Shown: positions 36,211 to 46,216, counted from the stretch's first letter. The stretch: 64,000 nucleotides of DNA from Photobacterium sp. TY1-4 (GCF_025398175.1 NZ_CP099734.1:1240001-1304000); one strand, 5' to 3'. A program made the numbers and translations. Notes: a model not told the origin generated them from the sequence alone.

Positions 36211-36704
36211 TGAAACATATAATCACAGCATTATTGATTTTATGGTCATTTTTTTCATGGGCTACTACGCCTGATAAAACTATACTTAACGCATTGAATC
36301 AATCCATTGTTGTATACGAAGCAAAGCATAACAAATGCATTGAGTTCGCCAGTGAAAATATATTGAGTCATAATATTATTAATATAATCAAGAAGATCGA
36401 TGTAGACTTGGCAAGTAGTTTGGGCTACTTGTATAAAGAGGCAATATATAAGTGTTCGCTTAATGAATTGAGTTCGCTAATGAAGTTAATCATGATTATA
36501 GAAACTTCTGATGATTCGGATTATCAAAACTCTAGATTGAGAGTTAAAGAATTTAAAAGACAGCTATTTACTAAGGTTGACTTACGGTTAGAGTCAAAGT
36601 TTCAAGGTTTATCTAGAGAAAAAAAGACCGCCATATTAAATGTAGGAAAAACACTAGCTCCATTTAATATGGTAGATGCTTACGAACGAATCCAATTAGA
36701 ATAA
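36207..36704 (+). CDS. Hypothetical secreted protein, cassette-like gene 2
   Basis: The protein has 165 residues and starts within the ATGATG that overlaps the previous stop. A signal peptide (ITALLILWSFFSWA) precedes a mostly helical body with two Cys (KHNKCIEFASEN; AIYKCSLNELSS) that could pair. The DNA is strongly AT-rich compared with the rest of the window, a sign of transfer. Paired in an operon with the 137-residue protein. No family recognised; the pairing of one cytoplasmic or membrane protein with one secreted protein is a layout shared with immunity or toxin pairs, but nothing else supports that. Confidence 0.6.
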   Translation: MMKHIITALLILWSFFSWATTPDKTILNALNQSIVVYEAKHNKCIEFASENILSHNIINIIKKIDVDLASSLGYLYKEAIYKCSLNELSSLMKLIMIIETSDDSDYQNSRLRVKEFKRQLFTKVDLRLESKFQGLSREKKTAILNVGKTLAPFNMVDAYERIQLE

Positions 36705-36840
36705 ATCTTCTTATAAATTGATTAAGAGTGGCTTGCAATACTTAGCATTTTTCCATTGCGGCTTGTGTTAACAGTGAGGGTCTCCACAACGCCCTCTCAG
36801 GTTATGCAATGGTTGGGACTGCCGATCTATATTTGGTTTA

Positions 36841-37039
36841 TTTATTGGCAAATGTCGAGAGAACTTACAAGCGTGATATTGTATGTGGATAAACACCTTG
36901 CCTGGGTGAACCTCACCATGGATACTGAAACGCTATCTGGCTAAAGCAATGTCATCGGTTGGTGTGACAGGGGGCGGCGCTTTCGGAATCAGACGGACCC
37001 AGTGGAGTAATGTTTGATTACGAGCAGTCGATATCATTC
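36841..37039 (-). pseudogene. IS110/IS1111-type transposase relic B
   Basis: This is a longer relic than A. The minus strand matches the IS110 start and further downstream text (HGEVHPGKVFIHIQYHA, compare HGEEHHGKLLNHKTISRSKV), with the same TAG in the start region as relic A. Its outer end reads ATATCATTC then GATAGGC (37040-37046), almost identical to relic C, which ends ATGTCATTC then GTTAGGC (60166-60172). The coding frame is broken, so it is inactive. Confidence 0.7.
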
Positions 37040-37077
37040 GATAGGCAAGACAGGGAAATGAGAGATAAGGATAGCTT

Positions 37078-37464
37078 ATGAATATGAATCAAATCACGCT
37101 AGCAGTGCATGACATAGACTTGGCCGTCGAGTTCTATAAAACACTCGGCTTGGTCCAAATCGTTGCTGACGCGCATTATGCTCGTTTTTCCTGCCCTGAA
37201 GGGGAGTCGACGTTTTCAGTGTACTTAGACACGGAAAAACAAGGGGTCGAATGTCGAGGTGTCGTTTACTTTGAACATCAGCAGCTTGATGAGCTCGTCG
37301 ATGACTTGAAATCAAAAGGACTCCAATTTACGCAAGAGCCGACCGATCAACCTTATCTTTGGCGTGAAGCATCTTTAAATGATCCCTCGGGCAATATCAT
37401 CAAGCTCTATTGGGCAGGGGAGAATCGACTCAATCCGCCCTGGAAACTTGAAGAGCGTGCCTGA
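37078..37464 (+). CDS. VOC (glyoxalase/bleomycin-resistance) family protein
   Basis: The protein has 128 residues with the paired beta-alpha-beta-beta-beta VOC fold: QITLAVHDIDLAVEFYKTL and a C-terminal NDPSGNIIKLYW. His/Glu metal ligands are partly present (His10, Glu or Asp candidates), so activity could be isomerase, dioxygenase or sequestering. Proteins of this kind are common integron cassettes. It begins 32 bases after GATAGGC (37040), a core-like sequence at the end of relic B. Confidence 0.85.
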   Translation: MNMNQITLAVHDIDLAVEFYKTLGLVQIVADAHYARFSCPEGESTFSVYLDTEKQGVECRGVVYFEHQQLDELVDDLKSKGLQFTQEPTDQPYLWREASLNDPSGNIIKLYWAGENRLNPPWKLEERA

Positions 37465-37517
37465 CCATGTGCCCTGATGTGGGCGGTCAAAATTTTGGGT
37501 TTCAGCGTTCATCACCC

Positions 37518-37543
37518 AGGCTATCTTGCATCGAAGATAGCCT
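37518..37543 (+). terminator. Hairpin after the VOC gene
   Basis: AGGCTATCTT-GCATCG-AAGATAGCCT is a perfect 10-bp stem between the convergent VOC and LysR genes. It is followed by GTCTATC on the plus strand, so it is a weak terminator. Confidence 0.55.
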
Positions 37544-37600
37544 GTCTATCAGTGCTTCCTTTGCAGTACACTCAGCTCAGAACTGGATCCAGAACTGAAT

Positions 37601-38515
37601 TCAGAAACGCTCCTGAATGGCGAGGTAACGCTCACGAATGTGTTCGATCAGCGCCTGGATCCGTTTGGCCGGTTTGCGGGTGTAGGGGTAGACAGCGTAG
37701 ATCCCCACCACTTTGCCGGTGTGTTCCGGTAGCACTTTGACCAACTTGCCTTGCTGCAAATCATCGTAGATTAGACAGGTGGGCAGATAGGCCAGACCAT
37801 TGCCTGCCAGCGCTGCTTTGCGCAGGGCGGCGGCATTGTCGGAGGAAAAATTCCCGGCCACTTTGAGGGTGTAGATCTCGCCGTTGCGGGTAAACAGCCA
37901 GTCAAATGCACCGGTGCTCTGTTTGTTGTAGCCAAAGCAGTTGTGATGCTGCAGCGCTTTCGGGGTCATCGGAATGCCGTGTTTTTCGATATAATCCGGC
38001 GAGGCGCAGATCAGCCAGCGTGAGTTGAAGATATGCCGGGCGATCAGGCTGGAGTCTTCCAGGTAACCGGTGCGGATCACCAGATCGACATTTTCCGACA
38101 GCAAATCGACAAACTCATTGTTCAGTGACATTTCTACCGTCATCCCCGGATGCTTTTTGCAGAAATCAGAAACGGCTTCGGCCAGCAGCATTTCACCGGA
38201 GATGGTCGGGACCGACATCCGGATATGGCCCGACAGGGCCTCGCTGTAGCCGGTGACGGCATCAAATGCCGAATGGGCCACCTGGCGGATATCTTTGGCA
38301 CGGTGATAGAGCACTTCGCCCGGCTCGGTCAGGGTGAGCTTGCGGGTCGTACGGTAGATCAACTGGACGCCCAGCTCAGATTCGAGCTTGCTCACCCGCT
38401 TGCTGACTACGGATTTGGTGATGTTGTTCAGTTCGGCAACTTTGCTGAATGAGCCGTGCTCGATGACTTGGGTAAACAGGACGAGATCGTCAATTTGTGG
38501 CATGGGAATCGTCAA
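37601..38515 (-). CDS. LysR-family transcriptional regulator
   Basis: The protein has 304 residues. The N-terminal HTH (IDDLVLFTQVIEHGSFSKVA; NITKSVVSKRVSKLESEL) is followed by a standard effector-binding domain (SGHIRMSVPTISGEMLLAEA). It is the AaeR/DhcR-like subgroup by general look. It lies immediately downstream of lldG on the same strand, separated by a terminator, so a role in lactate control is not supported by the sequence. Confidence 0.9.
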   Translation of the reverse strand: MTIPMPQIDDLVLFTQVIEHGSFSKVAELNNITKSVVSKRVSKLESELGVQLIYRTTRKLTLTEPGEVLYHRAKDIRQVAHSAFDAVTGYSEALSGHIRMSVPTISGEMLLAEAVSDFCKKHPGMTVEMSLNNEFVDLLSENVDLVIRTGYLEDSSLIARHIFNSRWLICASPDYIEKHGIPMTPKALQHHNCFGYNKQSTGAFDWLFTRNGEIYTLKVAGNFSSDNAAALRKAALAGNGLAYLPTCLIYDDLQQGKLVKVLPEHTGKVVGIYAVYPYTRKPAKRIQALIEHIRERYLAIQERF

Positions 38516-38561
38516 TTATCAATACTGAATGCATTATAAATAACAAGGTGGCAGAAATACA

Positions 38562-38587
38562 AAAGATGCGCCATCGGGCGCATCTTT
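38562..38587 (-). terminator. Terminator of the lldPEFG operon
   Basis: On the minus strand AAAGATGCGCC-CGAT-GGCGCATCTTT is an 11-bp stem followed by a T-rich run, 27 bases after the lldG stop. Confidence 0.9.
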
Positions 38588-38613
38588 GTTTTCGGGCAGG
38601 GTAGGGCGAGCCC

Positions 38614-39393
38614 TTACATGTCATCGATAATGATGTACGTCGCGTAAACCGGGCCGTGAACCCCGACGACCTTGATCAGCTCGATATCGGCGGTCGAACT
38701 CGGGCCGGAGATGAAGTTGACGCACGACGGCATGCGCTCGCCGTTCTTGGCTTTCTCATGCAGCGCCGCAGTGGCCTGAGTTAAACGGGCAACCAGTGTA
38801 CTTTTCGGCACGATGAAGACGGAGGCTTCCGGCAGCAGGCTGACCGCGCGGCCCTGTTTCGGGTTGCTGTACAGCACCATGGTACCGGACTCTGCCAGTG
38901 CCTGCTCGGCAAACACCACCCCAACCTGAGCGCGCTCGGCAATGGTGATGTTCGGCTCGTAACCGGCGGCCTGATCCCAGACATGCACCTGGTGACCATC
39001 CTCGGCCAGATCCGCCGGGCTGACCAGTGCCAGCAAGCGTGGATCGGCGGAAAGCATGGTTTCCCCGGCGTATTGTGCAGCGTCACCAGCTTCCGTACGG
39101 CAGTAATCCAGACAAACCGATTTCAGGGTCTGTGCCAGCTCTGCCTGAGTGGTGGTCAGCGCCTGTGAACCCAGTGCCGTCTGGGTGTACTCAATCAGGA
39201 CGTCTTTCAGCTCGTCCTGGTTTTTGTCGGCCATCACGTCATGATGGCAGCGGTATTTCAGGGCAGGGTGTTCGACCTGCGTGGTGCGGCGCTCACGGCC
39301 CAGTTGTTTGGCAATGTTGTCCAGAAAGCTGTCGCGGTTGTAGATACGCGAATGGTCTGCAGCCGGTGCCGTATTATCAGTGTGATTTGCCAT
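38614..39393 (-). CDS. lldG: Lactate utilization protein LldG (LutC)
   Basis: The protein has 259 residues from ATG 39393, one base after the lldF stop, with AGGGGAA upstream; a longer frame to 39450 overlaps lldF. The LUD domain includes VGVVFAEQALAESGTMVLYS and the end HGPVYATYIIIDDM. With LldE and LldF it forms the iron-sulfur L-lactate dehydrogenase complex that feeds electrons to the quinone pool. Confidence 0.93.
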   Translation of the reverse strand: MANHTDNTAPAADHSRIYNRDSFLDNIAKQLGRERRTTQVEHPALKYRCHHDVMADKNQDELKDVLIEYTQTALGSQALTTTQAELAQTLKSVCLDYCRTEAGDAAQYAGETMLSADPRLLALVSPADLAEDGHQVHVWDQAAGYEPNITIAERAQVGVVFAEQALAESGTMVLYSNPKQGRAVSLLPEASVFIVPKSTLVARLTQATAALHEKAKNGERMPSCVNFISGPSSTADIELIKVVGVHGPVYATYIIIDDM

Positions 39394-39394
39394 G

Positions 39395-40816
39395 TTATTC
39401 CCCTTTATCCTGCTTGCGTTTTTTGAACCAGCTGCGGAACGACTCACCATCGCCCTGCGGCAGATCGCGAGACTCAGTCCAGGCTTTCAGACCGACGTTC
39501 ACCGGCAGCTTGCCGTTGCGGATCAGGCCACTGGTTACGGTTGCACCGACTTTCACCGTCGTGCCCCACAGCAGCGGACGGGCATTGATAAAGTTGAAGG
39601 CACCCACAGCGGCACGCTCCAGCAGTGGCGTTTGCTCTGATTCTGCCATCTTTTCGCGGTGCTTGAGCAGCAGGTCGGAGAGCGGGATCTTCACCGGACA
39701 CACGTCATGACACGCGCGGCACAGACTACAGGCGTAAGGCAGCTCTTTAAAGTCGTCATAATCACCCAGCAGCGGCGACAGCACGGCGCCAATCGGACCG
39801 GAGTAGATCGAGCCGTAAGACTGGCCGCCGATATGGCGGTATGCCGGACAGGTGTTGACACAGGCAGCACAACGGATACAGCGCAGGATGTCGCGGAACT
39901 CTGAACCCAGAATTTCCGAGCGGCCGTTATCGACAATCACCAGGTGGAATTCTTCCGGGCCATCGCAATGTTCGTCTTCACGCGGGCCGGTCAGGGCGGT
40001 CACGTAGCCGGTCAGCGGCAGGCCGACGGCACTGCGGCACAGCAGGCTGACCACGATATCCAACTCTTCGAAAGTCGGAACCATGCGTTCCATGCCCATC
40101 ACCGCAATATGGGTTTTCGGCAGGCTGGTGGACAGACGGGCGTTCCCCTCGTTGGTCACCAGGGTTACGGTGCCGGATTCGGCGACGGCGAAGTTACAGC
40201 CGGTGATGCCGATATCCGCTTCCAGGAAGTCGTGGCGGATGTAGTTGCGGACATAGCGGGTCAGCTCTTCCGGATCGTCGGAGCCGTCATAGCCGATTTT
40301 GTCTTTGAACACGTCACGGATTTGCATCCGGTTTTTGTGTAAGGCCGGGACCACGATGTGTGATGGTGGATCGCAGTCATCGACCTGGAGGATATACTCT
40401 CCCAGATCCGTTTCCACCACTTCGCAGCCATTGCGTTCAATGATCTTGTTCAGACCGATTTCTTCAGTCACCATCGACTTGGATTTGACGACTTTCTTGG
40501 CGTTTTTCTGCTGAATGATGCCTTCGACGTAGTCAGTGGCTTCTTCGGCCGTTTTGGCGAAGAAGACGTGGCCGCCGTTCTTCTGAACGTTGTCGCTCAG
40601 TTGCTGCAGGTAGTAATCCAGGTTTTCCAGCACGTGGTTGCGGATGTCCATCCCCATTTCACGCCACTCTTCCCAGTTGCCAAGTTTTTCCGCGGCAATC
40701 GCGCGGTTGGTAAACATACGCTCCTGAGCGTTGGCGACCGACTTGCGCATGAATTCGTCTTTCATCTGAACGTCGATACGTTCCTGAAAGTTGACCTGGC
40801 TGGTTTTCATCGACAT
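39395..40816 (-). CDS. lldF: Lactate utilization iron-sulfur protein LldF (LutB)
   Basis: The protein has 473 residues. A LUD domain (residues about 60-300) is followed by two [4Fe-4S] motifs: [19 protein letters not shown] and [17 protein letters not shown]. It is the electron-transfer subunit of the three-part lactate dehydrogenase. It is translated between lldE (13 bases before) and lldG (1 base after). Confidence 0.95.
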   Translation of the reverse strand: MSMKTSQVNFQERIDVQMKDEFMRKSVANAQERMFTNRAIAAEKLGNWEEWREMGMDIRNHVLENLDYYLQQLSDNVQKNGGHVFFAKTAEEATDYVEGIIQQKNAKKVVKSKSMVTEEIGLNKIIERNGCEVVETDLGEYILQVDDCDPPSHIVVPALHKNRMQIRDVFKDKIGYDGSDDPEELTRYVRNYIRHDFLEADIGITGCNFAVAESGTVTLVTNEGNARLSTSLPKTHIAVMGMERMVPTFEELDIVVSLLCRSAVGLPLTGYVTALTGPREDEHCDGPEEFHLVIVDNGRSEILGSEFRDILRCIRCAACVNTCPAYRHIGGQSYGSIYSGPIGAVLSPLLGDYDDFKELPYACSLCRACHDVCPVKIPLSDLLLKHREKMAESEQTPLLERAAVGAFNFINARPLLWGTTVKVGATVTSGLIRNGKLPVNVGLKAWTESRDLPQGDGESFRSWFKKRKQDKGE

Positions 40817-40829
40817 AACAACGCCCCTC

Positions 40830-41549
40830 TTAACGGCTCATCAGCACATCGACAATGTGCATCACTTTGATCGGTCGACCTTCGCGGGTCATGCGGCCAC
40901 CAATGTTGATCAGGCAGCTGACATCGGCACCGATCAGGTAGTCTGGTTCGACCGCGCTGATGTGGTGGACTTTCTCTTTCACCATTTCGCCTGAAATTTC
41001 AGACATCTTGACCGAGAAGGTCCCGCCGAACCCACAGCAGGTTTCCTGGTTTTTGATCGGCAGCATTTCCAGCCCTTCGACATTGGCCAGCAGGCGCAGC
41101 GGCTCTTCACGTACACCCAGCTTACGGATCAGGCTGCAAGACGGGTGGTAGACGGCACGGCCTTCCAGACGGGCACCGACGTTATCGACGCCCAGGATAT
41201 TGACGATAAACTGGGTCAGTTCGTACAGGCGATCGGCCAGTTTCTGTGCCCGGGCTGCCCACTCCGGCTCATCGGCCAGGTATTCCGGGTAGCGTTTGAT
41301 TGAGGCGGCACACGAGCCGGCCGGGGTGACGATCAGGTGATCATTCTCCTCAAACGCCATAATCATGTTTTTCATCGCCGGTTTGCTGCCTTCAATGTAG
41401 CCACTATTCAATGAAGGCTGACCACAACATCCTTGTTTTTCAGGAAAGATGATTTCGCAGCCAAGCTTTTCCAACAGCTCGACAGTCTTTTTGGCAACTT
41501 CGGCTTTGACCGTGTCGCACAGACAGGTGGCAAAAAAGTTTACCTTCAT
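40830..41549 (-). CDS. lldE: Lactate utilization protein LldE (LutA)
   Basis: The protein has 239 residues with two CCG (heterodisulfide-reductase-like) Cys motifs: [11 protein letters not shown] and [11 protein letters not shown]. It is the first gene of the dehydrogenase set and follows lldP by 102 bases. The motifs bind an unusual iron-sulfur cluster in this family. Confidence 0.95.
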   Translation of the reverse strand: MKVNFFATCLCDTVKAEVAKKTVELLEKLGCEIIFPEKQGCCGQPSLNSGYIEGSKPAMKNMIMAFEENDHLIVTPAGSCAASIKRYPEYLADEPEWAARAQKLADRLYELTQFIVNILGVDNVGARLEGRAVYHPSCSLIRKLGVREEPLRLLANVEGLEMLPIKNQETCCGFGGTFSVKMSEISGEMVKEKVHHISAVEPDYLIGADVSCLINIGGRMTREGRPIKVMHIVDVLMSR

Positions 41550-41651
41550 GATATAGCTCCAGTGACGGTTGAACCGTGGTTATCTTTTTATTTTATATTC
41601 AGTGCCCGGCGGGAGATATTCCAGCCGGGCATTGGGATCGCTCAGTCGTGC

Positions 41652-43232
41652 TTAGATAAAGGCACTGACCAGGCCGACAATCATCCCGTAGATCACCATA
41701 GGAACTACGGTACGCTTGATGATGTAGCCTTCTTTGTTGGCAATCCCCAAAATGGTTGAAACGGCAATGATGTTATTGATACACACCATGTTCCCCATCG
41801 ATGCGCCGACCGACTGCAGGGCCAGAATCGTGGTTTCCGGCAGACCGACCGTGTGGGCAATCGTCTGTTGGATCCCGCCGAACGTCAGGTTCGAAACGGT
41901 TGCTGAGCCGGAGAAGAATGCGCCCAGGGCACCCAGGTAAGATGCGACCCACTGCCAGTTGGCACCCATCAGATCAGCAAACGCCTGGCCTGTAGTCATG
42001 ATGGGTGAGTTTTCGTCACCGACCATCATAAATTTCACCATGATCAGGGCACCGACCAGGGCGATGAACGGAATTTTGATCCGGCTGGCGGTCTCGGTGA
42101 ACGCCTGTTTGGCCAGCTGGCCGCTCATGCCCAGTACCGGAATCGAGATCAGCACCACCAGCAGGAATGGGATCAGCGCCGGAACATACAGGGTTTTATA
42201 GGCCCAGCTGGTTTCGGTGCCCAGAATATTGGTCAGCTTGAAGATCAGTGCCTGGCTGATGCTCAGATCCGCAAAGCCCAGATTGAGGTTCATCAACGGT
42301 GTGCTGTCGTTGAGCATGGCTTTGATGCCCAGCTGCTGAATGCGGGTGACGATCAGAATCCCAATCAGCATCAGAGTCGGACTCATGGCTTTGAGCACAG
42401 TGCTGAACGGCATTTTCTCAGGCTTGGCGTGTGTGCTTGGCTCTGGTGTTTCCAGGCCGACATTCATGCGGGCCAGCAGGATCGACAGCGACAGACCGAT
42501 TGCCCCGCCAACCAGAGACGGAAACTCATAGTTCCATTGCGCGAACAGCCAGTAAGGCAGGGTACAGGACACGATGCTCAGCTGGATGAACAGCAGGTTG
42601 CGACGAATGGCTTGCCAGCTGACGACAAATTTCAGCGCGATGACCGGAATAATGAAGGCGGCAATGGCGTGGAGCAGGGCGGACTGGCGACCGGCTTCCA
42701 GCAGGGCGGCTTCATCCAGGCCCAGACCGGCCAGGCCGAACCAGGTCGGGGTGCCGACGGCGCCGAAAGACACCGGAACGGAGTTCATCACCAGGGCCAG
42801 GATTGCGACTTTCAACGGGTTGAAACCGAGGCCGACCAGAATTGGCGCTGCAATGGCTGCCGGTGTACCGAAGCCGGAGGCGCCTTCAATCATAAAGGCA
42901 AACGCCCAGCCGATGATCATCAGCTGGGCGACCTGGTTGCGGCTGATACCTTCGAGCCATTGGCGGATCACCGCTTCAGCGCCGGACAGGGCGATCACGC
43001 GGTTGAGCAGGATCGCACCGGCAATAATAGAGATAGGGGTGATCGCAGACAGCATGCCGGAGATGATGTTGGCCGAAAGTAGGGTGGCGTCTGTCCCAAA
43101 GTAAAAGAGTTGTAGCAGGCCGATCATCAACGCCGTGATCGGCAGTGCGATATGTGACGGCAGCGAGTTCCGCTTCGTCATCATCCAGATCAGGAGCAAA
43201 ATCGGTACGACGGATATTGCAAGGTTTAACAT
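41652..43232 (-). CDS. lldP: L-lactate permease LldP
   Basis: The protein has 526 residues and about 12-13 membrane segments. Conserved blocks FMIEGASGFGTPAAIAAPIL and LGALGAFFSGSATVSNLTFG are typical of the LctP family. It imports L- (and D-) lactate or glycolate with protons. It is the first gene of the lldPEFG operon. The promoter lies in the 517-base gap up to 43.75 kb. Confidence 0.95.
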   Translation of the reverse strand: MLNLAISVVPILLLIWMMTKRNSLPSHIALPITALMIGLLQLFYFGTDATLLSANIISGMLSAITPISIIAGAILLNRVIALSGAEAVIRQWLEGISRNQVAQLMIIGWAFAFMIEGASGFGTPAAIAAPILVGLGFNPLKVAILALVMNSVPVSFGAVGTPTWFGLAGLGLDEAALLEAGRQSALLHAIAAFIIPVIALKFVVSWQAIRRNLLFIQLSIVSCTLPYWLFAQWNYEFPSLVGGAIGLSLSILLARMNVGLETPEPSTHAKPEKMPFSTVLKAMSPTLMLIGILIVTRIQQLGIKAMLNDSTPLMNLNLGFADLSISQALIFKLTNILGTETSWAYKTLYVPALIPFLLVVLISIPVLGMSGQLAKQAFTETASRIKIPFIALVGALIMVKFMMVGDENSPIMTTGQAFADLMGANWQWVASYLGALGAFFSGSATVSNLTFGGIQQTIAHTVGLPETTILALQSVGASMGNMVCINNIIAVSTILGIANKEGYIIKRTVVPMVIYGMIVGLVSAFI

Positions 43233-43749
43233 GAGTTATCCCACTCTATATAGGTTTGTATTCTTGTCGTGATTTGACGTTATTTTTCTAATTGTCACTA
43301 GCTGGCTGTGCTGGGCCATCCCGGTAACTTTGTGGGGGGAGTATTCTAGGAGGGAAAATCTCGCTGGCTATTAGTTTTTAAAATGTTAAATGTATGACAA
43401 ATGGGTGCTTTGTGAGCATTCTCCGGATGTTAAAATTGAACGGATTGTGTTTTCCTTCAAAATCAGTGACTTATTAATGGGCCTGCATCTTGGTAAGGCT
43501 TATTGGTTGATGTTTGGAAACAATAAATTCTCATTTATTCATTAATGAATGTGGTGTTTTTTTAGCTGTTTTTGCGCTGAATTTATCTAATTAGGAATCA
43601 TTATTATTTGTTTTAGCTTATTTTGTTGTAATTTTACTACAAATGTGGCGCTATTTTGCTGAGGTTTGTTATCGCTTTTCTACACAGGCGAGCGTTTTCC
43701 TACACTCATAGGGAGCAGGTCAACCCGGATTCGGAACAGGAAGATACCC
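43233..43749. other. Divergent intergenic region, lldP and DCC genes
   Basis: This 517-base AT-rich stretch contains the lldP and DCC promoters. It includes a perfect 14-base palindrome ATTCATTAATGAAT at 43537-43550, a candidate operator. No gene is supported. Confidence 0.5.
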
Positions 43750-44115
43750 ATGGTGAAACCCAGACTGATTGTGTTTTATGACGGCAGCTGTGAAGGGTGT
43801 GTGAAGGACCGTGCCCGCTATGAGCAGTGGCTCGGACGGCAGACGGCCCGGGTGCACTGGTTTGACATTACCGATCAGGATGCCCAGCTCAGGGCGCGCG
43901 GGATCGATCCGGCCCGGGCGTTGCGCGAATTGCATGTTGAAGATCAGCACGGGACCGTGAGACGGGAATTGGATGCTTATATCCTCCTGTTTTCACTGAT
44001 TTGGTGGCTCAAGCCGCTGGCATGGCTGGTGAGTTTACCGGGGATCCGGTCATGGGTTTCCCGCTGGTACCGGCAGCATGTTGATGCACGATTGCGCCGG
44101 GAAGGGCGGGGCTAA
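43750..44115 (+). CDS. DCC-family (DUF393) thiol-disulfide oxidoreductase-like protein
   Basis: The protein has 121 residues from ATG 43750, with AGGAAG just upstream; the longer frame to 43666 lacks this. The signature FYDGSCEGC is the DxxCxxC thioredoxin-like motif that names the family. A hydrophobic C-terminal part (AYILLFSLIWWLKPLAWLVS) suggests membrane association. Function is not established. Confidence 0.88.
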   Translation: MVKPRLIVFYDGSCEGCVKDRARYEQWLGRQTARVHWFDITDQDAQLRARGIDPARALRELHVEDQHGTVRRELDAYILLFSLIWWLKPLAWLVSLPGIRSWVSRWYRQHVDARLRREGRG

Positions 44116-44246
44116 TCTGAATCGCGAGTCCACGTGTTGGATTATGTTCCTGGATGGTATAAGGCGGGGACTATCTCAACCACTGTCTATGTGCCATGTG
44201 CACGTCCGCCAGACAGGGATTGAGCGCCGGGTCGCTCAGTCTTGAA

Positions 44247-44810
44247 TTATTCTTCTTTGAGCTGTTCGTCAATGATGTTGTGGAGAAAGGAAAGGGCGGC
44301 GCGGTGGTCATTGCGGCTCATGAACCATTGTTTCTGGTTGGTTTCCAGCGGCAGAAGCTCCAGCCAGCGCTGACACACCCAGGTGGTGTCGTTGAAATCG
44401 GGCTCCGGGTAATGGGTCGCGTGTTCCGGGTATTCGTTAAACAGCGCCTGCAGGCTGTTGGCAATCCCGCGATCGGCAAACTTCACGGCGGTCGGCGACC
44501 AGTTCCGGATTGGTGAGACATCACCGAAGCGCAATCCGTCGTCTTCCTGCCAGTGATCGTTGATCACGAACTTTTCGACGGCCTGAACCGTAATGCCGAG
44601 CAAGCCGTCGGACATCCGTTCGAAATCGGTGATCACGGTGCGGGTACCAAAATGGCACAGAGTCTCTTCATCTTTCATACACAGGCCGAAGCCTTCGCCT
44701 GAGGCCATGGCCAGCTTGACCAGTCGAATGTAGCGGGGCTCGAAAATCCTCAGTTTGCTGATCCCACCCGGCAACAAGTAAAGCTGTAACGGAAAAAGGG
44801 GTAGCTGCAT
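44247..44810 (-). CDS. LON N-terminal-domain protein
   Basis: The 187-residue protein has only the Lon substrate-binding (PUA-like) domain, without ATPase or protease parts: LPLFPLQLYLLPGGISKLRI then FEPRYIRLV. Such stand-alone proteins are common in proteobacteria; their role is unclear. It is convergent with the DCC gene and just downstream of bioA, with a hairpin between. Confidence 0.87.
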   Translation of the reverse strand: MQLPLFPLQLYLLPGGISKLRIFEPRYIRLVKLAMASGEGFGLCMKDEETLCHFGTRTVITDFERMSDGLLGITVQAVEKFVINDHWQEDDGLRFGDVSPIRNWSPTAVKFADRGIANSLQALFNEYPEHATHYPEPDFNDTTWVCQRWLELLPLETNQKQWFMSRNDHRAALSFLHNIIDEQLKEE

Positions 44811-44863
44811 AGTAATAGCCTTTACTGACGTTGTTGTAATGATTGTAACGTTAGCAAAAGTAT

Positions 44864-44895
44864 AAGCAGACAGGTGTGGGAATCTGTCTGCTTTT
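44864..44895 (-). terminator. bioA terminator
   Basis: AAGCAGACAG ... CTGTCTGCTT is a perfect 10-bp stem with a 10-base loop, 5 bases past the bioA stop. T-rich sequence follows on both strands. Confidence 0.8.
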
Positions 44896-44900
44896 CGATA

Positions 44901-46181
44901 CTAGCTGAGAGTTATCAAAATTGCGGAAGTAAGACGGCTAAGTTCCTGTGGATTAATGATAAATGGAGGCATGATGTAGACAAGTGTGCCAAAAGGGCGA
45001 ATCCAGACACCCTCGTCTACAAAACGCTGCTGAATTTCCGCCAGGTCGACCGGTTCATACAGCTCAACGACACCGATCGCGCCCAGCCAGCGCACATCTT
45101 TCACTTTGTCCAGTTTGCCGATTTCAGGCAAGGTTTCCGCCAGCTGTTTCTCAATCCTTTCAACCTGTTGCTGCCACTCACCGGTTTGCAGCAGGGCCAA
45201 ACTGGCGTTGGCGACGGCACAGGCCAGCGGGTTGCCCATAAAGGTCGGTCCGTGCATAAAACAACCCGCGGCGCCGCTACACACGGTATCAGCCACGTGC
45301 TTAGTGGTCAGGGTAGCCGACAGGGTCATGTAGCCGCCGGTCAGGGCTTTGCCGACACAGAGGATATCCGGGCTGATCCCGGCATGCTCGCAGGCAAACA
45401 GTTTCCCGGTGCGGCCGAATCCGGTTGCAATCTCATCGGCAATCAGCAGCACGCCATAGGTGTCGCACAGCTCACGAACCCGCTTGAGGTAGGTTGGATG
45501 GTAGAGCCGCATACCTCCGGCGCCCTGAACAATCGGCTCAAGAATGACCGCGGCAACCTCCTGGTGATGGGCAGCCAGCTGCGTCGCAAAATCCTGAATG
45601 TCGTCTTCCTGCCAGGCTTCACCAAAGCGGGTGGTCGGCGAGTCGGCAAAGATGTGTTCGGGCAGAAATCCTTTGTACAGGCCGTGCATGGAGTTGTCCG
45701 GATCGGTGACTGACATCGCGGCGAAGGTATCCCCATGGTAGCCATGACGCAGGGTCAGGAACTTGGGCCGCTGCTCCCCTCTGGCATGCCAGAATTGCAG
45801 AGCCATTTTCAGCGCCACCTCGACCGCCACCGAGCCCGAATCTGCCAGGAACACTTGCTGCAATGGCTCGGGGGTCATCTCGACCAGCTTGCGGCACAGC
45901 TCAACAGCGGGTTGGTGGGTGATCCCGCCAAACATCACATGGGACATCTGATCGATTTGTGCTTTGGCCGCGGCGTTGAGTCGCGGGTGGTTGTAACCGT
46001 GGATCGCCGCCCACCAGGAGGACATGCCGTCAACCAGCTCCCGGCCGTCTTCCAGTCGCAGATAGACGCCGCTGGCGCTTTCGACCGGATAGCAGGGCAG
46101 TGGCTTGAGGGTGGAAGTGTAGGGATGCCAGACATGTTGCTGGTCGAAATCTAAATCGATCAAGGTGGTTGTTTTTTGCAC
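44901..46181 (-). CDS. bioA: Adenosylmethionine-8-amino-7-oxononanoate aminotransferase BioA
   Basis: The 426-residue class III aminotransferase converts 7-keto-8-aminopelargonate to 7,8-diaminopelargonate using S-adenosylmethionine as amino donor. Family landmarks are VWHPYTS near the start, [17 protein letters not shown], and the PLP Lys in [12 protein letters not shown]. The start is GTG 46181; no in-frame ATG precedes it. It is divergent from bioBFCD. Confidence 0.95.
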   Translation of the reverse strand: MQKTTTLIDLDFDQQHVWHPYTSTLKPLPCYPVESASGVYLRLEDGRELVDGMSSWWAAIHGYNHPRLNAAAKAQIDQMSHVMFGGITHQPAVELCRKLVEMTPEPLQQVFLADSGSVAVEVALKMALQFWHARGEQRPKFLTLRHGYHGDTFAAMSVTDPDNSMHGLYKGFLPEHIFADSPTTRFGEAWQEDDIQDFATQLAAHHQEVAAVILEPIVQGAGGMRLYHPTYLKRVRELCDTYGVLLIADEIATGFGRTGKLFACEHAGISPDILCVGKALTGGYMTLSATLTTKHVADTVCSGAAGCFMHGPTFMGNPLACAVANASLALLQTGEWQQQVERIEKQLAETLPEIGKLDKVKDVRWLGAIGVVELYEPVDLAEIQQRFVDEGVWIRPFGTLVYIMPPFIINPQELSRLTSAILITLS

Positions 46182-46183
46182 AA

Positions 46184-46216
46184 ATGTAAACCTATGTGTT
46201 TTCTTGTAGTTGACAG
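46184..46216. promoter_or_regulatory. Candidate BirA operator between bioA and bioB
   Basis: ATGTAAACC (46184-46192), a 15-base spacer, then AGTTGACAG (46208-46216). Against the proteobacterial half-sites TTGTAAACC and GGTTTACAA these match 8/9 and 6/9. The site lies immediately upstream of the bioA GTG, in the divergent promoter region, where BirA would repress both operons when biotin is plentiful. Confidence 0.6.

Noticed and set aside
42429..43082. 217-codon plus frame opposite lldP
   Set aside because: It lies in a clear permease gene and is compositionally a shadow.
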